DNA of 64,000 nucleotides from Rhodocyclales bacterium (GCA_028292505.1 JAQGMF010000015.1:1-64000), one strand, 5' to 3'; counted from the first letter of the stretch, positions 54,829 through 64,000 are shown. The notes: generated by a model from the letters alone, not told the origin. A program made the numbers and translations.

Positions 54829-57438
54829 GTGCTTGAAGCCTATCGCCAACACGTTGCCGAGCGCGCTGCGCTGGGTATTCCGCCTCTGCCGCTGGATGCC
54901 AAGCAGACCGGCGAACTCGTCGAGCTGCTGAAGAATCCGCCTGCCGGTGAAGAAGCATTCCTCGTCGACCTCATCACGCATCGCGTGCCACCGGGCGTCG
55001 ACGATGCCGCCAAGGTCAAGGCATCATTCCTCGCCGCCGTAGCACATGGCGATGTCATCGCACCGCAGATTTCCAAAGCCAAGGCAACCGAATTGCTCGG
55101 CACAATGGTCGGCGGTTACAACGTCAGGCCTTTGATCGATCTGCTCGACGACGCAGCGCTGGCGCCAGTCGCCGCTGAAGGCCTGAAGAAGACCTTGCTG
55201 ATGTTCGACTTCTTCCACGACGTTTCGGAGAAGGCGAAGGCTGCGAATCCAGCAACTGCGGCCGTAGCACAAGGCATCATCAAGAGCTGGGCCGAAGCCG
55301 AGTGGTTCACGACGCGTCCGGAATTCCCATCCAGCATAAAGCTGACCGTGCTCAAGATCACCGGCGAAACCAACACCGACGATCTCTCGCCCGCACCCGA
55401 TGCCTGGAGCCGCCCGGATATTCCGCTGCATGCCCTCGCCATGCTCAAGAACACCCGCCCCGGCATCACGCCGGAAGATGACGGCAAGCGCGGCCCGATC
55501 AAGATGATCCAGGACCTCGCAGCCAAGGGCAATCTCGTTGCCTATGTGGGCGATGTGGTCGGTACCGGCTCCTCGCGCAAGTCCGCAACGAACTCCGTGC
55601 TGTGGTGGACCGGTGAAGACATTCCCTACGTGCCGAACAAGAAATTCGGCGGTGTGTGCCTCGGCGGCAAGATCGCCCCGATTTTCTTCAACACACAGGA
55701 AGATGCTGGCGCGCTGGCTGTCGAGCTCGACGTATCCAAACTGGATATGGGCGACGAGATCGAATTGAATGTCGATCACGCTACGGGCGCTGTCAAGGTG
55801 CTCAAGGGCGGCGCGGTGGTTTCCGAATCCGCACTGAAGAATCTCGTGCTGCTCGACGAAGTACGCGCCGGTGGCCGTATCAACCTGATCATCGGCCGCA
55901 GCCTCACCGCCAAGGCACGCGAGTTCCTCGGCCAGCCCGCTTCCACGCTCTTCCGCCTGCCACAGATTCCTGCCGATACCGGCAAGGGCTACACGCTGGC
56001 GCAGAAGATGGTCGGTCGCGCATGTGGCCTGCCCGAGGGCCAAGGCATGCGTCCCGGCACTTATTGCGAACCCAAGATGACTTCCGTCGGTTCGCAGGAC
56101 ACCACCGGCCCGATGACCCGCGACGAGTTGAAGGATCTGGCTTGTCTGGGCTTCTCGGCCGATCTGGTGATGCAATCCTTTTGTCATACCGCCGCGTACC
56201 CGAAACCGGTCGACGTCAAGACACACCGCGAGTTGCCGAAGTTCATCGCCAACCGCGGCGGCATCTCGCTGCGTCCCGGCGACGGCATCATCCACTCGTG
56301 GCTTAACCGCATGTTGATGCCCGACACTGTCGGCACCGGCGGCGACAGCCATACTCGCTTCCCGGTCGGCATCAGCTTCCCGGCTGGCTCCGGCCTGGTC
56401 GCGTTCGCGGCCGCTACCGGCGTCATGCCGCTGGACATGCCGGAATCGGTACTGGTGCGCTTCAAGGGCACCATGCAGCCCGGCGTCACCCTGCGCGACC
56501 TCGTGCATGCCATCCCGCTTTATGCCATCAAGCAAGGTCTGCTCACCGTCGCCAAGGCGGGCAAGGTCAACGCCTTCTCCGGCCGCATTCTCGAAATCGA
56601 AGGCCTGCCCGACCTCAAGATCGAACAGGCATTCGAACTCTCCGACGCTTCGGCAGAACGTTCTGCTGCCGGCTGCACAGTGCATCTGAATCGCGAGCCG
56701 GTCATCGAATACCTGAAGTCCAACATCGTGCTGCTCAAGAACATGATCGCCGATGGCTACCAGGACAAGCGCACCATCGAACGCCGCATTGCCAAGATGG
56801 AAGACTGGATCGCCAATGGCGAATTGCTACAACCGGATGCGGATGCCGAATATGCCGAAGTCATCGAGATCAACCTCGACGACATCAAGGAACCGATCCT
56901 GTGCTGCCCGAACGATCCGGACGACGCGAAATTCCTGTCGGAAGTGCAGAACACACCGATCGATGAAGTTTTCATCGGCTCGTGCATGACCAACATCGGC
57001 CACTTCCGCGCAGCCTCCAAGCTGCTCGAAGGTCGCCGCGATATTCCTGTCAAGCTGTGGATCGCTCCGCCAACCAAGATGGACGCGTCCGAACTGACCA
57101 AGGAAGGTCATTACAGCGTGTTTGGCAATGCCGGTGCCCGAACCGAAATGCCGGGCTGCTCGCTGTGCATGGGCAATCAGGCGCAAGTGAAGGAAGGCGC
57201 AACGGTCGTGTCCACCTCGACACGCAACTTCCCGAACCGCCTCGGCAAGAACAGCAATGTGTATCTCGCCTCTGCAGAACTGGCCGCGATTTCGTCGAAA
57301 CTCGGGCGCATCCCGACCGTGGCGGAATATCACGCTGACATGGGCGTCATCAACGCCGACAGCAGCAAGATCTACCGCTATATGAACTTCAACCAGATCA
57401 GCGAGTACCAGGAAATTGCCGACGAGGTGAAGGTGTAA
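54829..57438 (+). CDS. acnB: Aconitate hydratase B
   Basis: 869 residues, bifunctional aconitase and 2-methylisocitrate dehydratase. The GTG at 54829 gives [20 protein letters not shown], closely matching E. coli AcnB, with GGAGGA upstream; a TTG two codons earlier is in frame. The HEAT-like domain, swivel domain ([20 protein letters not shown]) and catalytic domain are complete; Fe-S ligands are in [15 protein letters not shown] and [12 protein letters not shown]. Last gene of the mdh-lyase-acnB unit. Confidence 0.97.
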   Translation: MLEAYRQHVAERAALGIPPLPLDAKQTGELVELLKNPPAGEEAFLVDLITHRVPPGVDDAAKVKASFLAAVAHGDVIAPQISKAKATELLGTMVGGYNVRPLIDLLDDAALAPVAAEGLKKTLLMFDFFHDVSEKAKAANPATAAVAQGIIKSWAEAEWFTTRPEFPSSIKLTVLKITGETNTDDLSPAPDAWSRPDIPLHALAMLKNTRPGITPEDDGKRGPIKMIQDLAAKGNLVAYVGDVVGTGSSRKSATNSVLWWTGEDIPYVPNKKFGGVCLGGKIAPIFFNTQEDAGALAVELDVSKLDMGDEIELNVDHATGAVKVLKGGAVVSESALKNLVLLDEVRAGGRINLIIGRSLTAKAREFLGQPASTLFRLPQIPADTGKGYTLAQKMVGRACGLPEGQGMRPGTYCEPKMTSVGSQDTTGPMTRDELKDLACLGFSADLVMQSFCHTAAYPKPVDVKTHRELPKFIANRGGISLRPGDGIIHSWLNRMLMPDTVGTGGDSHTRFPVGISFPAGSGLVAFAAATGVMPLDMPESVLVRFKGTMQPGVTLRDLVHAIPLYAIKQGLLTVAKAGKVNAFSGRILEIEGLPDLKIEQAFELSDASAERSAAGCTVHLNREPVIEYLKSNIVLLKNMIADGYQDKRTIERRIAKMEDWIANGELLQPDADAEYAEVIEINLDDIKEPILCCPNDPDDAKFLSEVQNTPIDEVFIGSCMTNIGHFRAASKLLEGRRDIPVKLWIAPPTKMDASELTKEGHYSVFGNAGARTEMPGCSLCMGNQAQVKEGATVVSTSTRNFPNRLGKNSNVYLASAELAAISSKLGRIPTVAEYHADMGVINADSSKIYRYMNFNQISEYQEIADEVKV

Positions 57439-57583
57439 GCGGTGGAGTCATTCACGACACGCTAGTCGAGCGTCATTGTGGCCAAGCTGTATTTTCATCG
57501 TCTACTTAACGCGTCATCCCCAGCGAGCGTTACTGAGACCTTCGTCGTGGGCGAGGCCCAATCCGGCAATCGCCAGCCAGCGA

Positions 57584-57620
57584 AAAGCAAACGGCCCGCC
57601 ATGTGCGGGCCGTTTGCTTT
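57584..57620 (+). terminator. Strong terminator hairpin after acnB
   Basis: AAAGCAAACGGCCCGC, CATGT, GCGGGCCGTTTGCTTT: a 16-bp perfect stem. It lies 145 nt after the acnB stop; the A/T-rich ends could let it work on both strands, for acnB and for the convergent hypothetical gene at 57674. Confidence 0.85.
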
Positions 57621-57673
57621 ACATTTCCAGCCAATGCGCTTTACGTTTTCACGGCGTTGGCTTTACATTTATT

Positions 57674-58036
57674 TCAATGCGGCAGATCGCGTTCACGCAC
57701 AATCGGTGCCACGAATTTGACGGAGAAACGCCAGCCCTCAGCAGTCGACCTGAGAATGAGCGTTTTTGAATGGGCACCTTCTGCGAAAACAGGTCCCTCG
57801 TCTGCCAGCTCGACTGCGCCCACGCCGGCGATGACGCAGGCGCCCGGTAGCGTTACGAAAGCCGATTCGGCGGCGACCAGCACGAACTCGCCAGCATGCG
57901 ATTCAGTGCAATTCAAGCCCTTGCGCAAAGAGCTTGGGTCACGCTTCCAAGACTCGCGCAACTTGGCGAGGCCCTGAAGCAATTCATCCGTCATCTTGAT
58001 GTCGAGCACGACTTCGCGGGATTTGGTGTGGGACAT
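57674..58036 (-). CDS. Hypothetical protein
   Basis: 120 residues, not recognised. N-terminus MSHTKSREVVLDIKMTDELL is charged; a central LVAAESAFVTLPGACVIAGV segment is mildly hydrophobic but not a clear membrane helix; the C-terminus is basic (VREREDL-like: FVAPIVRERDLPH). It is bounded by terminators on both sides, which supports a separate transcription unit. Could be a small soluble single-domain protein. Coding status is likely, not certain. Confidence 0.5.
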   Translation of the reverse strand: MSHTKSREVVLDIKMTDELLQGLAKLRESWKRDPSSLRKGLNCTESHAGEFVLVAAESAFVTLPGACVIAGVGAVELADEGPVFAEGAHSKTLILRSTAEGWRFSVKFVAPIVRERDLPH

Positions 58037-58121
58037 GGAATCTCATGATTGAGTGGGCACATCGACATGATGACGCCCATCTACGGCGATATGGAGAAAC
58101 ATTAAGGCAACACAAATAAAA

Positions 58122-58142
58122 AGCCCCGGACAGGCCGGGGCT
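58122..58142 (-). terminator. Rho-independent terminator of the lipoprotein gene
   Basis: On the minus strand AGCCCCGG, CCTGT, CCGGGGCT is followed by TTTTATTT: an 8-bp GC-rich stem with a U tract, 48 nt beyond the stop of the Ser/Ala-linker lipoprotein gene. Confidence 0.9.
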
Positions 58143-58190
58143 AATTCTCAGATCGGGATGAGCACACCGCATGCGGTACGCCCTCCGGCC

Positions 58191-59138
58191 TTACAGCGTG
58201 ATTTTCACACCATACACCGTGAGACTGCCGGAACCCTTATTCATGATGCGCACAAAGATCGGGCTGGTACTGCTGATATTAGTGCCGGCATCACCAGTCG
58301 CTTCGCCAGCGGTCCCCATGCGGGAGCTGGTGGAGCACTTGTCCGTCTGGTTTGCCGGCGTTCCTCCTCCCACTCCAGTCCCTCCTATACCGTACTGGTT
58401 CGTCCATGTCGTACCGTCAGGAGAAGTTTCGATCGAATAACAGATATTGCCCGTAGCGGCCACGTCGACCTGGAACCCACTAACCGAGGGCAGTTTGAAT
58501 ACCACCCAACCGCCGTTCGTAGACGAAGGAACAGTGCTGGAGCCTGAACTCTTGTCGAGCCTTATAGCGCCCTTACCCGTGTTGGCGACAGCTGCCTGCA
58601 AGGTTGCGTTGTACGTACCGAAGGCTGGCGTCTGACCCTGCACCGTTGACGTAATGAACTTGCTGCCAGACGGCGCCACCGGCGTATCGAAGGTATACGT
58701 GGGACCCGTGCCGCTGTAGCCATACAGATAGGGCAGTACCTTGGCGTCCGAATTGAACCAGAACCAGCCGCTGCCGCTACCGATGCCGGCGCCGGCGCCG
58801 TCCAAATCCGCACCCGCAAAGAAGGCGGTCGAAGAAGAAGAAGATGCTGCTGATGATGCCGCAGAAGATGCCGCAGAAGAAGCGGCCGACGATGCTGCGG
58901 AAGAAGCAGCCGACGATGCAACCGAAGAAGCGGCTGACGAAGCTACGGAGGAAGCTGCAGAAGAAGCGGCTGACGACGCAACGCTGGAAGCGGAACTGCT
59001 GCCGCCAAACGCTACTGGCCCCGGACCGGAACTATCGCCACCGCCGCAACCGCCGAGAACGGCTGCTCCCAATAGGGCTATCATTAAACCAAGGTAAAAC
59101 GCTGGCTTCAGCCGCCAGCTGGCTTGTTCAATCTTCAT
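58191..59138 (-). CDS. Lipoprotein with Ser/Ala repeat linker and C-terminal beta domain
   Basis: 315 residues, no family recognised. A lipoprotein signal (GLMIALLGAAVLGGC; lipobox Cys near 31) is followed by a Gly/Ser segment and then about 55 residues of SSAA/SSVA repeats (about 50-102). The C-terminal 200 residues are Gly/Ser/Thr-rich with aromatic strands (SGWFWFNSDAKVLPYLYGYS; GGWVVFKLPSVSGFQVDVAA; CYSIETSPDGTTWTNQYG), resembling a beta-sandwich or carbohydrate-binding module. The protein is probably anchored at the surface or periplasm. GGAGAG precedes the ATG at 59138. Confidence 0.8.
   Translation of the reverse strand: MKIEQASWRLKPAFYLGLMIALLGAAVLGGCGGGDSSGPGPVAFGGSSSASSVASSAASSAASSVASSAASSVASSAASSAASSAASSAASSAASSAASSSSSTAFFAGADLDGAGAGIGSGSGWFWFNSDAKVLPYLYGYSGTGPTYTFDTPVAPSGSKFITSTVQGQTPAFGTYNATLQAAVANTGKGAIRLDKSSGSSTVPSSTNGGWVVFKLPSVSGFQVDVAATGNICYSIETSPDGTTWTNQYGIGGTGVGGGTPANQTDKCSTSSRMGTAGEATGDAGTNISSTSPIFVRIMNKGSGSLTVYGVKITL
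58826..58995. repeat. In-gene trinucleotide-register repeat coding the Ser/Ala linker
   Basis: Degenerate 12-nt units reading GAAGAAGCGGCYGACGATGC on the + strand encode SSAA/SSVA on the minus strand. Third-base variation between units argues for selection on the peptide rather than very recent slippage. Confidence 0.7.
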
Positions 59139-59408
59139 ATCATCTCTCCAGAATATTTTTTTCATTACACCGGCATGCGCCAAAGGCGAACGATTGCCAT
59201 TGCCGCAAGAACATCGATTTTATCGATTTTTGTGTATTTGTATATTCGCATAACTTTCAGCCCACGGTAAACCATTACATACTGCTGTTACACAGTCTAA
59301 GGCGGCCCACGGAGCCAAATGTTGAGGCAGAGCAGCCGATGCCTGGCGCACATCCTTTTCGGATAGGCCGACGCTCGAACAAAATACCTTCGCAAACATG
59401 AACCCGGA

Positions 59409-59972
59409 ATGCCTTGTATCCCCAACCGTCGCCAGCTCTTCGCAGGTTTTTTCAAAACCGGTATTTCGGGGTTTGGTGGGGTGTTGCCGCACGCGCGTCG
59501 CATGCTGGTCGATGATCGACGCTGGCTGACCGACAGGCAATTTACGGAATTACTGAGCCTGGGTCAGACGCTGCCCGGCCCGAACATCGTCAATATATCC
59601 ATCGTGATAGGCGCGCGTTTCCAGGGCTGGCAGGGTTCTGTCTGCGCCATATCGGGGCTCATGTTGGCGCCGCTGGTCATCGTGCTGGTGCTTGCAAATA
59701 TCTACGACCACTTTGCGCAATCGCCAATCCTGAACCACGCATTGATCGGTGTGGCCGCAGCGGCAGCCGGCCTGATTCTCGCCACCAGCGCAAAACTGGC
59801 GGTGAAGATGGATCGCAGCGTCTGGTCGGCCGTCATTATGTTAATGGCATTTCTGGCCGTGATTTGGCTACATCTGCCACTGTTTGGTGTGCTGTTCGCG
59901 CTGGCGCCCATCAGTATTGTTTTGGGCTGGCTCAGCGTCCGGAGGGAACGCCAGCGAGGCGAAACACCGTGA
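59409..59972 (+). CDS. Chromate transporter family protein, first half
   Basis: 187 residues: one CHR domain. FKTGISGFGGVLPHARRMLV, then LSLGQTLPGPNIVNISIVIG, match the CHR FGG and PGP motifs; five or six membrane helices follow. Short CHR proteins are encoded as adjacent pairs that make a heterodimer, as here. The gene stop overlaps the start of the second half by 4 nt. Chromate export has been shown for some members; the physiological substrate may be another anion. Confidence 0.88.
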   Translation: MPCIPNRRQLFAGFFKTGISGFGGVLPHARRMLVDDRRWLTDRQFTELLSLGQTLPGPNIVNISIVIGARFQGWQGSVCAISGLMLAPLVIVLVLANIYDHFAQSPILNHALIGVAAAAAGLILATSAKLAVKMDRSVWSAVIMLMAFLAVIWLHLPLFGVLFALAPISIVLGWLSVRRERQRGETP

Positions 59973-60496
59973 CACCTCCTTCCATCCTCGAACTCTTTCT
60001 GCGCTTCTGCCTGCTCTCGCTCATGGCGGTCGGAGGCGCGAATGCCGTGCTGCCGGAGATGCATCGTCAGATCGTCGAGGCACATGGCTGGATCAGCAGT
60101 GCCGAGTTTGCGTCGCTGTATGCCATCGCCCAGGCCGCTCCCGGTCCGAATGTCTTGATCGTCAGCCTGATCGGCTGGAAGTTGGCAGGGCTTGTCGGTG
60201 CGATCGCCTGCACCATCGGCATGTGTGCGCCCTCTTCCCTGTTGGCTTACGGTGCGGGCAAGCTGTGGTATCGCTTCAGCGGTTCGCCGCGGCGCATCGC
60301 AATCGAACGCGGTCTCGCCCCGATCACGATCGGTCTGGTGCTCGGCAGTGGCTGCCTGCTGGCGCAAACGGCGGGTGGTCATTGGCAGACCTATGCGCTC
60401 ACGGCCGGCAGCGCGGTGGCGTCGTACCGTTCGGGCAAGAATCCGCTTTGGTGGCTGGCGGCGGGAGCCTTGCTGGGCGTCCTCGCAATGCGCTGA
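59969..60496 (+). CDS. Chromate transporter family protein, second half
   Basis: 175 residues with a GTG start overlapping the preceding stop. FCLLSLMAVGGANAVLPEMH, then YAIAQAAPGPNVLIVSLIGW, are the second-half CHR motifs (GG and PGP). About five membrane helices. Together with the upstream gene it gives the split form of ChrA. Confidence 0.88.
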   Translation: MTPPSILELFLRFCLLSLMAVGGANAVLPEMHRQIVEAHGWISSAEFASLYAIAQAAPGPNVLIVSLIGWKLAGLVGAIACTIGMCAPSSLLAYGAGKLWYRFSGSPRRIAIERGLAPITIGLVLGSGCLLAQTAGGHWQTYALTAGSAVASYRSGKNPLWWLAAGALLGVLAMR

Positions 60497-60672
60497 ATGC
60501 GAAGAGACATGGACATAGGTCGGTCGTCTGCCGGTATCCTGCTTGCTTGGTCTAACATGCGTTAGGGCGTCTGTTGTCAATCGTGCCTTTAAAGACGCCC
60601 GTCGCATCGGTAAAATCAATTCCAAGAAAAACACCGGAGACATGCACCTTCCGGGAAACACGAGAGATCATC

Positions 60673-61887
60673 ATGAACAAAAATATTGTCCTTGCTGCAC
60701 GCCATCTGTCCCTGGGTTTGATGGCGCTGTGCGTTTTCGGCTGCAAAGCACCGCCGCCCAAAACCTCCGTTGCGCCGCTGAGCTTCAACGAAGCTGTTCA
60801 CGCCGCAACCAATGCGCTCATGCAGCAGGTCAAGCAACAGGAAGGCATTACCGGCCTCGCTGTCGGCATTGCGACGGGCAAGACCATTTTCATGCTCGAC
60901 CCTGTGGTGGATGCCAATACGGCGGAGGTGAATCAGGCCAGCATCGCTGTGGACAAGATTCTGCGCGAAGAGGCCACAAAGGTATCGGACCGATATGTTT
61001 TCGTGCCGCTCACCCTGGAAAATTATGACACCGCCAAATACGTCGTAAGCGGTGCCATGCTTTACTCGCCCTCTCCCGACGCGAAGGGAAAGATGTACAA
61101 GCTGGCCCTGGCGGTGATTGAACGCAAGAGCGGCCGCGTGGTAGCAAGTGCCGATGCCTGGATCGCCGACAAGAAGATCGATGTCACACCGGTCGCCGCC
61201 TACCAGGACAGCCCGATGTACCTCAAGGACAAACGCGTCGAAGGCCAGATCGAGACTGCACAGATGGCGCCGGGCCAGCAGGCGGATCAGGCTTATTTCG
61301 ATTCCCTGCCAACGGCATCGCTGCTTGCCGAAGCCGATACCGCTTACGAAGCTGACAAGCTCGAACAGGCGCTGGGCATGTATAAGGCCGCTTCTTTGCG
61401 GCCGGACGGTCAGATCATGAAAACCTATGCCGGGCTGTACCAGACCAATCGCCGGCTGCACAAGAGCAGCGAAGCGGAAGTGGCGTTCGGTCAATTGGTC
61501 AACATCGGTTATCAGAACAACAACATCAGCACCAAATTGTTCTTTGGTGTGGCGTCGACCGACTTCATCAACGACACGGAGCTGCGCGGTCAATATGACA
61601 TCTGGCTGCGTCAGATTGCGAAGCTCTTCGCGCGTAGTAGTGGTTGCCTGATCATTGCCGGACATAGCAGCCATACTGGCGCGGCTGGTTTTAACGAACA
61701 GCTTTCGTATCAGCGTGCGGCGGCCGTGCAAAAGATCATGCAGAAGGACTTCCCACAGATCATGCAGCGCTCCAAACCCTTCGGTTTTGGCTGGAAGGAG
61801 AATATCGTCGGCAGCGGTACTGATGATCTTCAGGACGCTATCGACCGCCGCGTGGAGTTCAAGCTGGTGGATTGCGGCAAGCTCTGA
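60673..61887 (+). CDS. Lipoprotein with OmpA-like C-terminal domain
   Basis: 404 residues. The signal (LSLGLMALCVFGC) ends at a probable lipobox Cys. The middle (about 35-260) has no recognised family; a TPR-like helical stretch (about 228-300, ADTAYEADKLEQALGMYKAA then SLRPDG) follows. The C-terminus is an OmpA-type peptidoglycan-binding domain: IIAGHSSHTGAAGFNEQLSY then QRAAAVQKIM and AIDRRVEFKLV. GHSSH replaces the usual GHTD. It probably links the outer membrane to peptidoglycan. ATG at 60673 chosen for the signal; the frame extends to 60574. Confidence 0.82.
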   Translation: MNKNIVLAARHLSLGLMALCVFGCKAPPPKTSVAPLSFNEAVHAATNALMQQVKQQEGITGLAVGIATGKTIFMLDPVVDANTAEVNQASIAVDKILREEATKVSDRYVFVPLTLENYDTAKYVVSGAMLYSPSPDAKGKMYKLALAVIERKSGRVVASADAWIADKKIDVTPVAAYQDSPMYLKDKRVEGQIETAQMAPGQQADQAYFDSLPTASLLAEADTAYEADKLEQALGMYKAASLRPDGQIMKTYAGLYQTNRRLHKSSEAEVAFGQLVNIGYQNNNISTKLFFGVASTDFINDTELRGQYDIWLRQIAKLFARSSGCLIIAGHSSHTGAAGFNEQLSYQRAAAVQKIMQKDFPQIMQRSKPFGFGWKENIVGSGTDDLQDAIDRRVEFKLVDCGKL

Positions 61888-61911
61888 GTGAGGAGCCGAT
61901 CTTATCCTGGC

Positions 61912-61953
61912 GTCATGTCAGCGCATGGGACGCCGGATTTTTCCGGAATGACG
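61912..61953. repeat. Degenerate REP-like element in convergent gap
   Basis: GTCATGTCAGCGCATGGGAC, then GCCGGATTTTTCCGGAATGA and C. The right side keeps CCGGAATGAC of the CCGGC-type palindromes; the left is decayed. Located between the OmpA-like and GGDEF-EAL genes. Confidence 0.45.
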
Positions 61954-61959
61954 TTGTCC

Positions 61960-64000
61960 TCAAGTGTCCGCGTGCGCCGGCTGCGCCAGGAAACTCGGCA
62001 CAGCCTTCAGCCATGCAGAAAACTCCTGTGCGGGTAGTGGGCGGCTGAAGAAATAACCCTGCGCCTCGTTGCAGCCCAATTCCGTGAGCTGCTGCAGGAC
62101 ACGCGCATTCTCCACACCTTCTGCGACAACGTTGAGGCCCATGTTGTGGGCCAGCTCGATGGTGGAACGCACGATCACTTCGTCGCCCGCATCCGCATCG
62201 AGATTCATGACGAAGGAGCGATCTATCTTCAATTCCTGTACCGGCAATTTCTTCAGATAGGCCAAGGAAGAATAGCCCGTACCAAAGTCGTCGATCGACA
62301 ACTTTACGCCCATGGCATTCAGACGCGTCAGCGAGGCGAGCGCGTGAACCGGATCGTCCATGATGGCACTCTCGGTAATTTCCAAACATAACAGCTCAGT
62401 GGGAAAACCGGTCTGCTGCAGAATCTCCGCAACAAAGCTCGGCAGGTCGTGGCTGACCAGATCGCGCGTCGAGATATTGACGTTGATGGCCAGTGGCAGG
62501 CCTTGCGCGTGCCAGGCAGCAGCCTGCTTGCAGGCATTCTCCAGCACCCAGCGCGTGATCGATTTGATGAAGCCGGTCTGTTCGGCAAAGGGGATGAATT
62601 GATCCGGCGGAATGAGTCCGCGAGTGGGGTGCTTCCAGCGAATCAGTACTTCGGCGGAATTACACACACCCGATCCCAAACGCATCTTGGGCTGAAAGTT
62701 GAGCAGGAACTCATTGTTCTCAAGAGCATGACGCAGATCGCTCAACAAGGTCAGACCATGCTCGCTACTGCGCTCCTGATTCGATTCGAACAGCACGTAG
62801 CCGGAACCTGCCTGCTTGGCCACGTACATCGCAATATCGGCGCGCGACATAAGCTCGGCGGCCTCGTGGCCATGTTCGGGAAACGAGGCAAGCCCAAAAC
62901 TGGCACTGACGTCGACAAGCTGGCCTTGAAGGCTGATGGGCTCCTCGAGCGCGGCCAGCAATCGCTTGGCGACGATGATGGCTTCGGCGCCGGTTTGCGT
63001 CGGCAACAGTACGGCAAATTCGTCGCCGCCGATGCGTGCCACCGTGTCCGAGTCGCGCAGCACGACACTGCGCAGGCGATCGGCGACCTTGCCGAGCAAC
63101 TCATCGCCGACCGGGTGTCCCAGCACGTCGTTGACCTGCTTGAAGCGGTCCAGATCCATTACGATTACCGACACCGCATGATTGCCGCGTACCGCCGCCT
63201 TGACGGCCTGCTGCAGACGATCGCTGAAGAGCGTACGGTTCGGCAGCCCGGTCAGCACATCGTGATAGGCCAGCTCGACGATGCGTCGCTCGCGCGCGGC
63301 AATGCCGCCACGCATTTCATCCAGTGCCCGGATCAGCACCCCCATTTCATCGCGGCCGGCTTTCGGAATTTCACCGTCGAAATTACCTGCAGCCACGTCG
63401 CGCGCCAACTTGGCGGTTTGTGCCAGCGGTCGCGATATCGACCGCGTGATGGCGAAAGCTGATACGCAGGCAACCAGCAGCGATGCCAGACCGAGCAAGA
63501 GGATGCGCTGTCTGCCAGCGGACTGTTGCGTCTGGATGCCTTGTATCATTTCGTTCGCGTACTGCGACTGCAATTGGACAAGCTCATCGAGATCATCCAG
63601 CATGGTCTGCAATGCCGGCATGGTCTTGCTGAGCATCAACCAGCGCGCCACACCGCTTTCCATTTCGACTTCATCGACGGTCTGGTTGAAGGCTACGACG
63701 AAGGCATCACGCGCCTTCACCACGCGCATCAGGGTGGGACGAAATTTCGTCGCGTCGCTGGACACCAATAGTTCCGAAATGGCCGTGTCTCTTATGCGCG
63801 CGTTCTGATCGATGCGCGCATAAACGGGTATGCGCTTCTCCCGGTCGAGCAGAAAGAGCGAGTGCAGCAGCGAAGCGCCCGCCTGGGCTGCGCCCTGAGC
63901 GTTATGTACGAGGATGACATTCTGCAAACTTGTCGAGGCAAGCTGACGGCTGGATTCTCCAATGCGATCGATCTGGTTCAAGCCAAGCAGGATGACCGCG
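61960..64000 (-). CDS. GGDEF-EAL cyclic-di-GMP signalling protein (N-terminus outside window)
   Basis: At least 679 residues visible; the frame stays open to the window edge, where hydrophobic residues (AVILLG) indicate a first membrane helix cut off by the end. A periplasmic four-helix-type sensor, second membrane helix (QRILLLGLASLLVACVSAFA), HAMP domain, GGDEF domain with intact ARIGGDEFAVLLP, and EAL domain follow. The EAL motif is EVLIRW (Glu retained); DDFGTGYSSLAYL and the later EGVEN are intact, so both synthesis and hydrolysis could occur. May feed the YcgR-type brake. Confidence 0.93.
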   Translation of the reverse strand, partial: AVILLGLNQIDRIGESSRQLASTSLQNVILVHNAQGAAQAGASLLHSLFLLDREKRIPVYARIDQNARIRDTAISELLVSSDATKFRPTLMRVVKARDAFVVAFNQTVDEVEMESGVARWLMLSKTMPALQTMLDDLDELVQLQSQYANEMIQGIQTQQSAGRQRILLLGLASLLVACVSAFAITRSISRPLAQTAKLARDVAAGNFDGEIPKAGRDEMGVLIRALDEMRGGIAARERRIVELAYHDVLTGLPNRTLFSDRLQQAVKAAVRGNHAVSVIVMDLDRFKQVNDVLGHPVGDELLGKVADRLRSVVLRDSDTVARIGGDEFAVLLPTQTGAEAIIVAKRLLAALEEPISLQGQLVDVSASFGLASFPEHGHEAAELMSRADIAMYVAKQAGSGYVLFESNQERSSEHGLTLLSDLRHALENNEFLLNFQPKMRLGSGVCNSAEVLIRWKHPTRGLIPPDQFIPFAEQTGFIKSITRWVLENACKQAAAWHAQGLPLAINVNISTRDLVSHDLPSFVAEILQQTGFPTELLCLEITESAIMDDPVHALASLTRLNAMGVKLSIDDFGTGYSSLAYLKKLPVQELKIDRSFVMNLDADAGDEVIVRSTIELAHNMGLNVVAEGVENARVLQQLTELGCNEAQGYFFSRPLPAQEFSAWLKAVPSFLAQPAHADT

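Noticed and set aside
55024-56685. 553-residue minus-strand ORF opposite acnB
   Set aside because: Antisense to one of the most conserved genes in the window, with no recognisable domain.
58741-59097. Plus-strand ORF encoding a Glu/Asp/Ala repeat peptide (EEEEDAADDAAEDAAEEAAD-like)
   Set aside because: It is the reverse complement of the Ser/Ala linker of the minus-strand lipoprotein, which has a lipobox, a good Shine-Dalgarno and a terminator. The acidic frame has no start signal of its own.
1-64000. Search for tRNA, rRNA, integrases, transposases, prophage genes or a genomic island
   Set aside because: No tRNA-like cloverleaf, rRNA stretch, DDE or tyrosine recombinase motif, or phage structural gene was seen, and gene style looks uniform across the window.

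Overview
The window is a chromosome segment of a Gram-negative, motile, aerobic betaproteobacterium. Gene content and order (flagellar filament genes, a full gsp operon, and a gntR-sdhCDAB-sdhE-gltA-sucAB-lpd-zapE cluster facing mdh-lyase-acnB) fit the Burkholderiales, perhaps an Oxalobacteraceae-like genus. That placement is inferred from gene content, not from a search. Coding density is high. I see no transposase, integrase, phage gene, CRISPR array, tRNA or rRNA.

Layout. (1) 1-5609, + strand: end of a flagellin gene, then flaG, fliD, fliS, fliT, a fliK-type gene, an FlhB C-terminal-like gene and a YcgR-type PilZ brake. (2) 5673-16676, +: a promoter and a contiguous type II secretion operon, gspC to gspN. 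The prepilin peptidase GspO is not encoded here. (3) 16705-19634: an isolated kduI, a GSU2403-type nucleotidyltransferase gene behind a large palindrome, and a convergent DUF72 gene. (4) 19837-30058: transhydrogenase pntAA-pntAB-pntB, corA, a PPi-dependent phosphofructokinase, a sensor kinase, a DUF805 protein and a DinG-type helicase. (5) 30255-37856: envelope genes (LpxO-like hydroxylase, an orphan GspE/PilB-like ATPase, a tyrosine-phosphatase-like protein, MsbA), then a deaminase, an acyltransferase and a small secretin-domain protein. (6) 38043-57438: a MATE transporter, zapE and the TCA-cycle cluster. The minus-strand arm runs gntR > sdhCDAB > sdhE > gltA > sucA > sucB > lpd > zapE and the plus-strand arm runs mdh > CoA-ester lyase > acnB. 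(7) 57584-64000: strong terminators, a hypothetical protein, a Ser/Ala-linker lipoprotein, a split chromate-type transporter, an OmpA-like lipoprotein and a partial GGDEF-EAL gene.

How the genes work together. Regions 1 and 2 build two envelope machines, the flagellum with its c-di-GMP-responsive brake and the T2SS; the GGDEF-EAL protein at the right edge could feed c-di-GMP signalling. Region 6 encodes most of the TCA cycle, with a GntR/UTRA regulator between the two arms and a palindrome in the shared upstream region that is a good operator candidate.

Most of the window is ordinary core genome. The less ordinary signals are non-coding: a 25-bp near-perfect inverted repeat filling the sdhB-sdhE gap and reaching the sdhE start region; a family of REP/BIME-like palindromes in two stem variants; a palindrome over the -10 of the nucleotidyltransferase gene; purine-rich GGAGTNAGGAG repeats beside lpd and zapE; and an sdhD stop codon followed in frame by the sdhA TTG start. 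I did not find a convincing new multi-gene defence or metabolic system.
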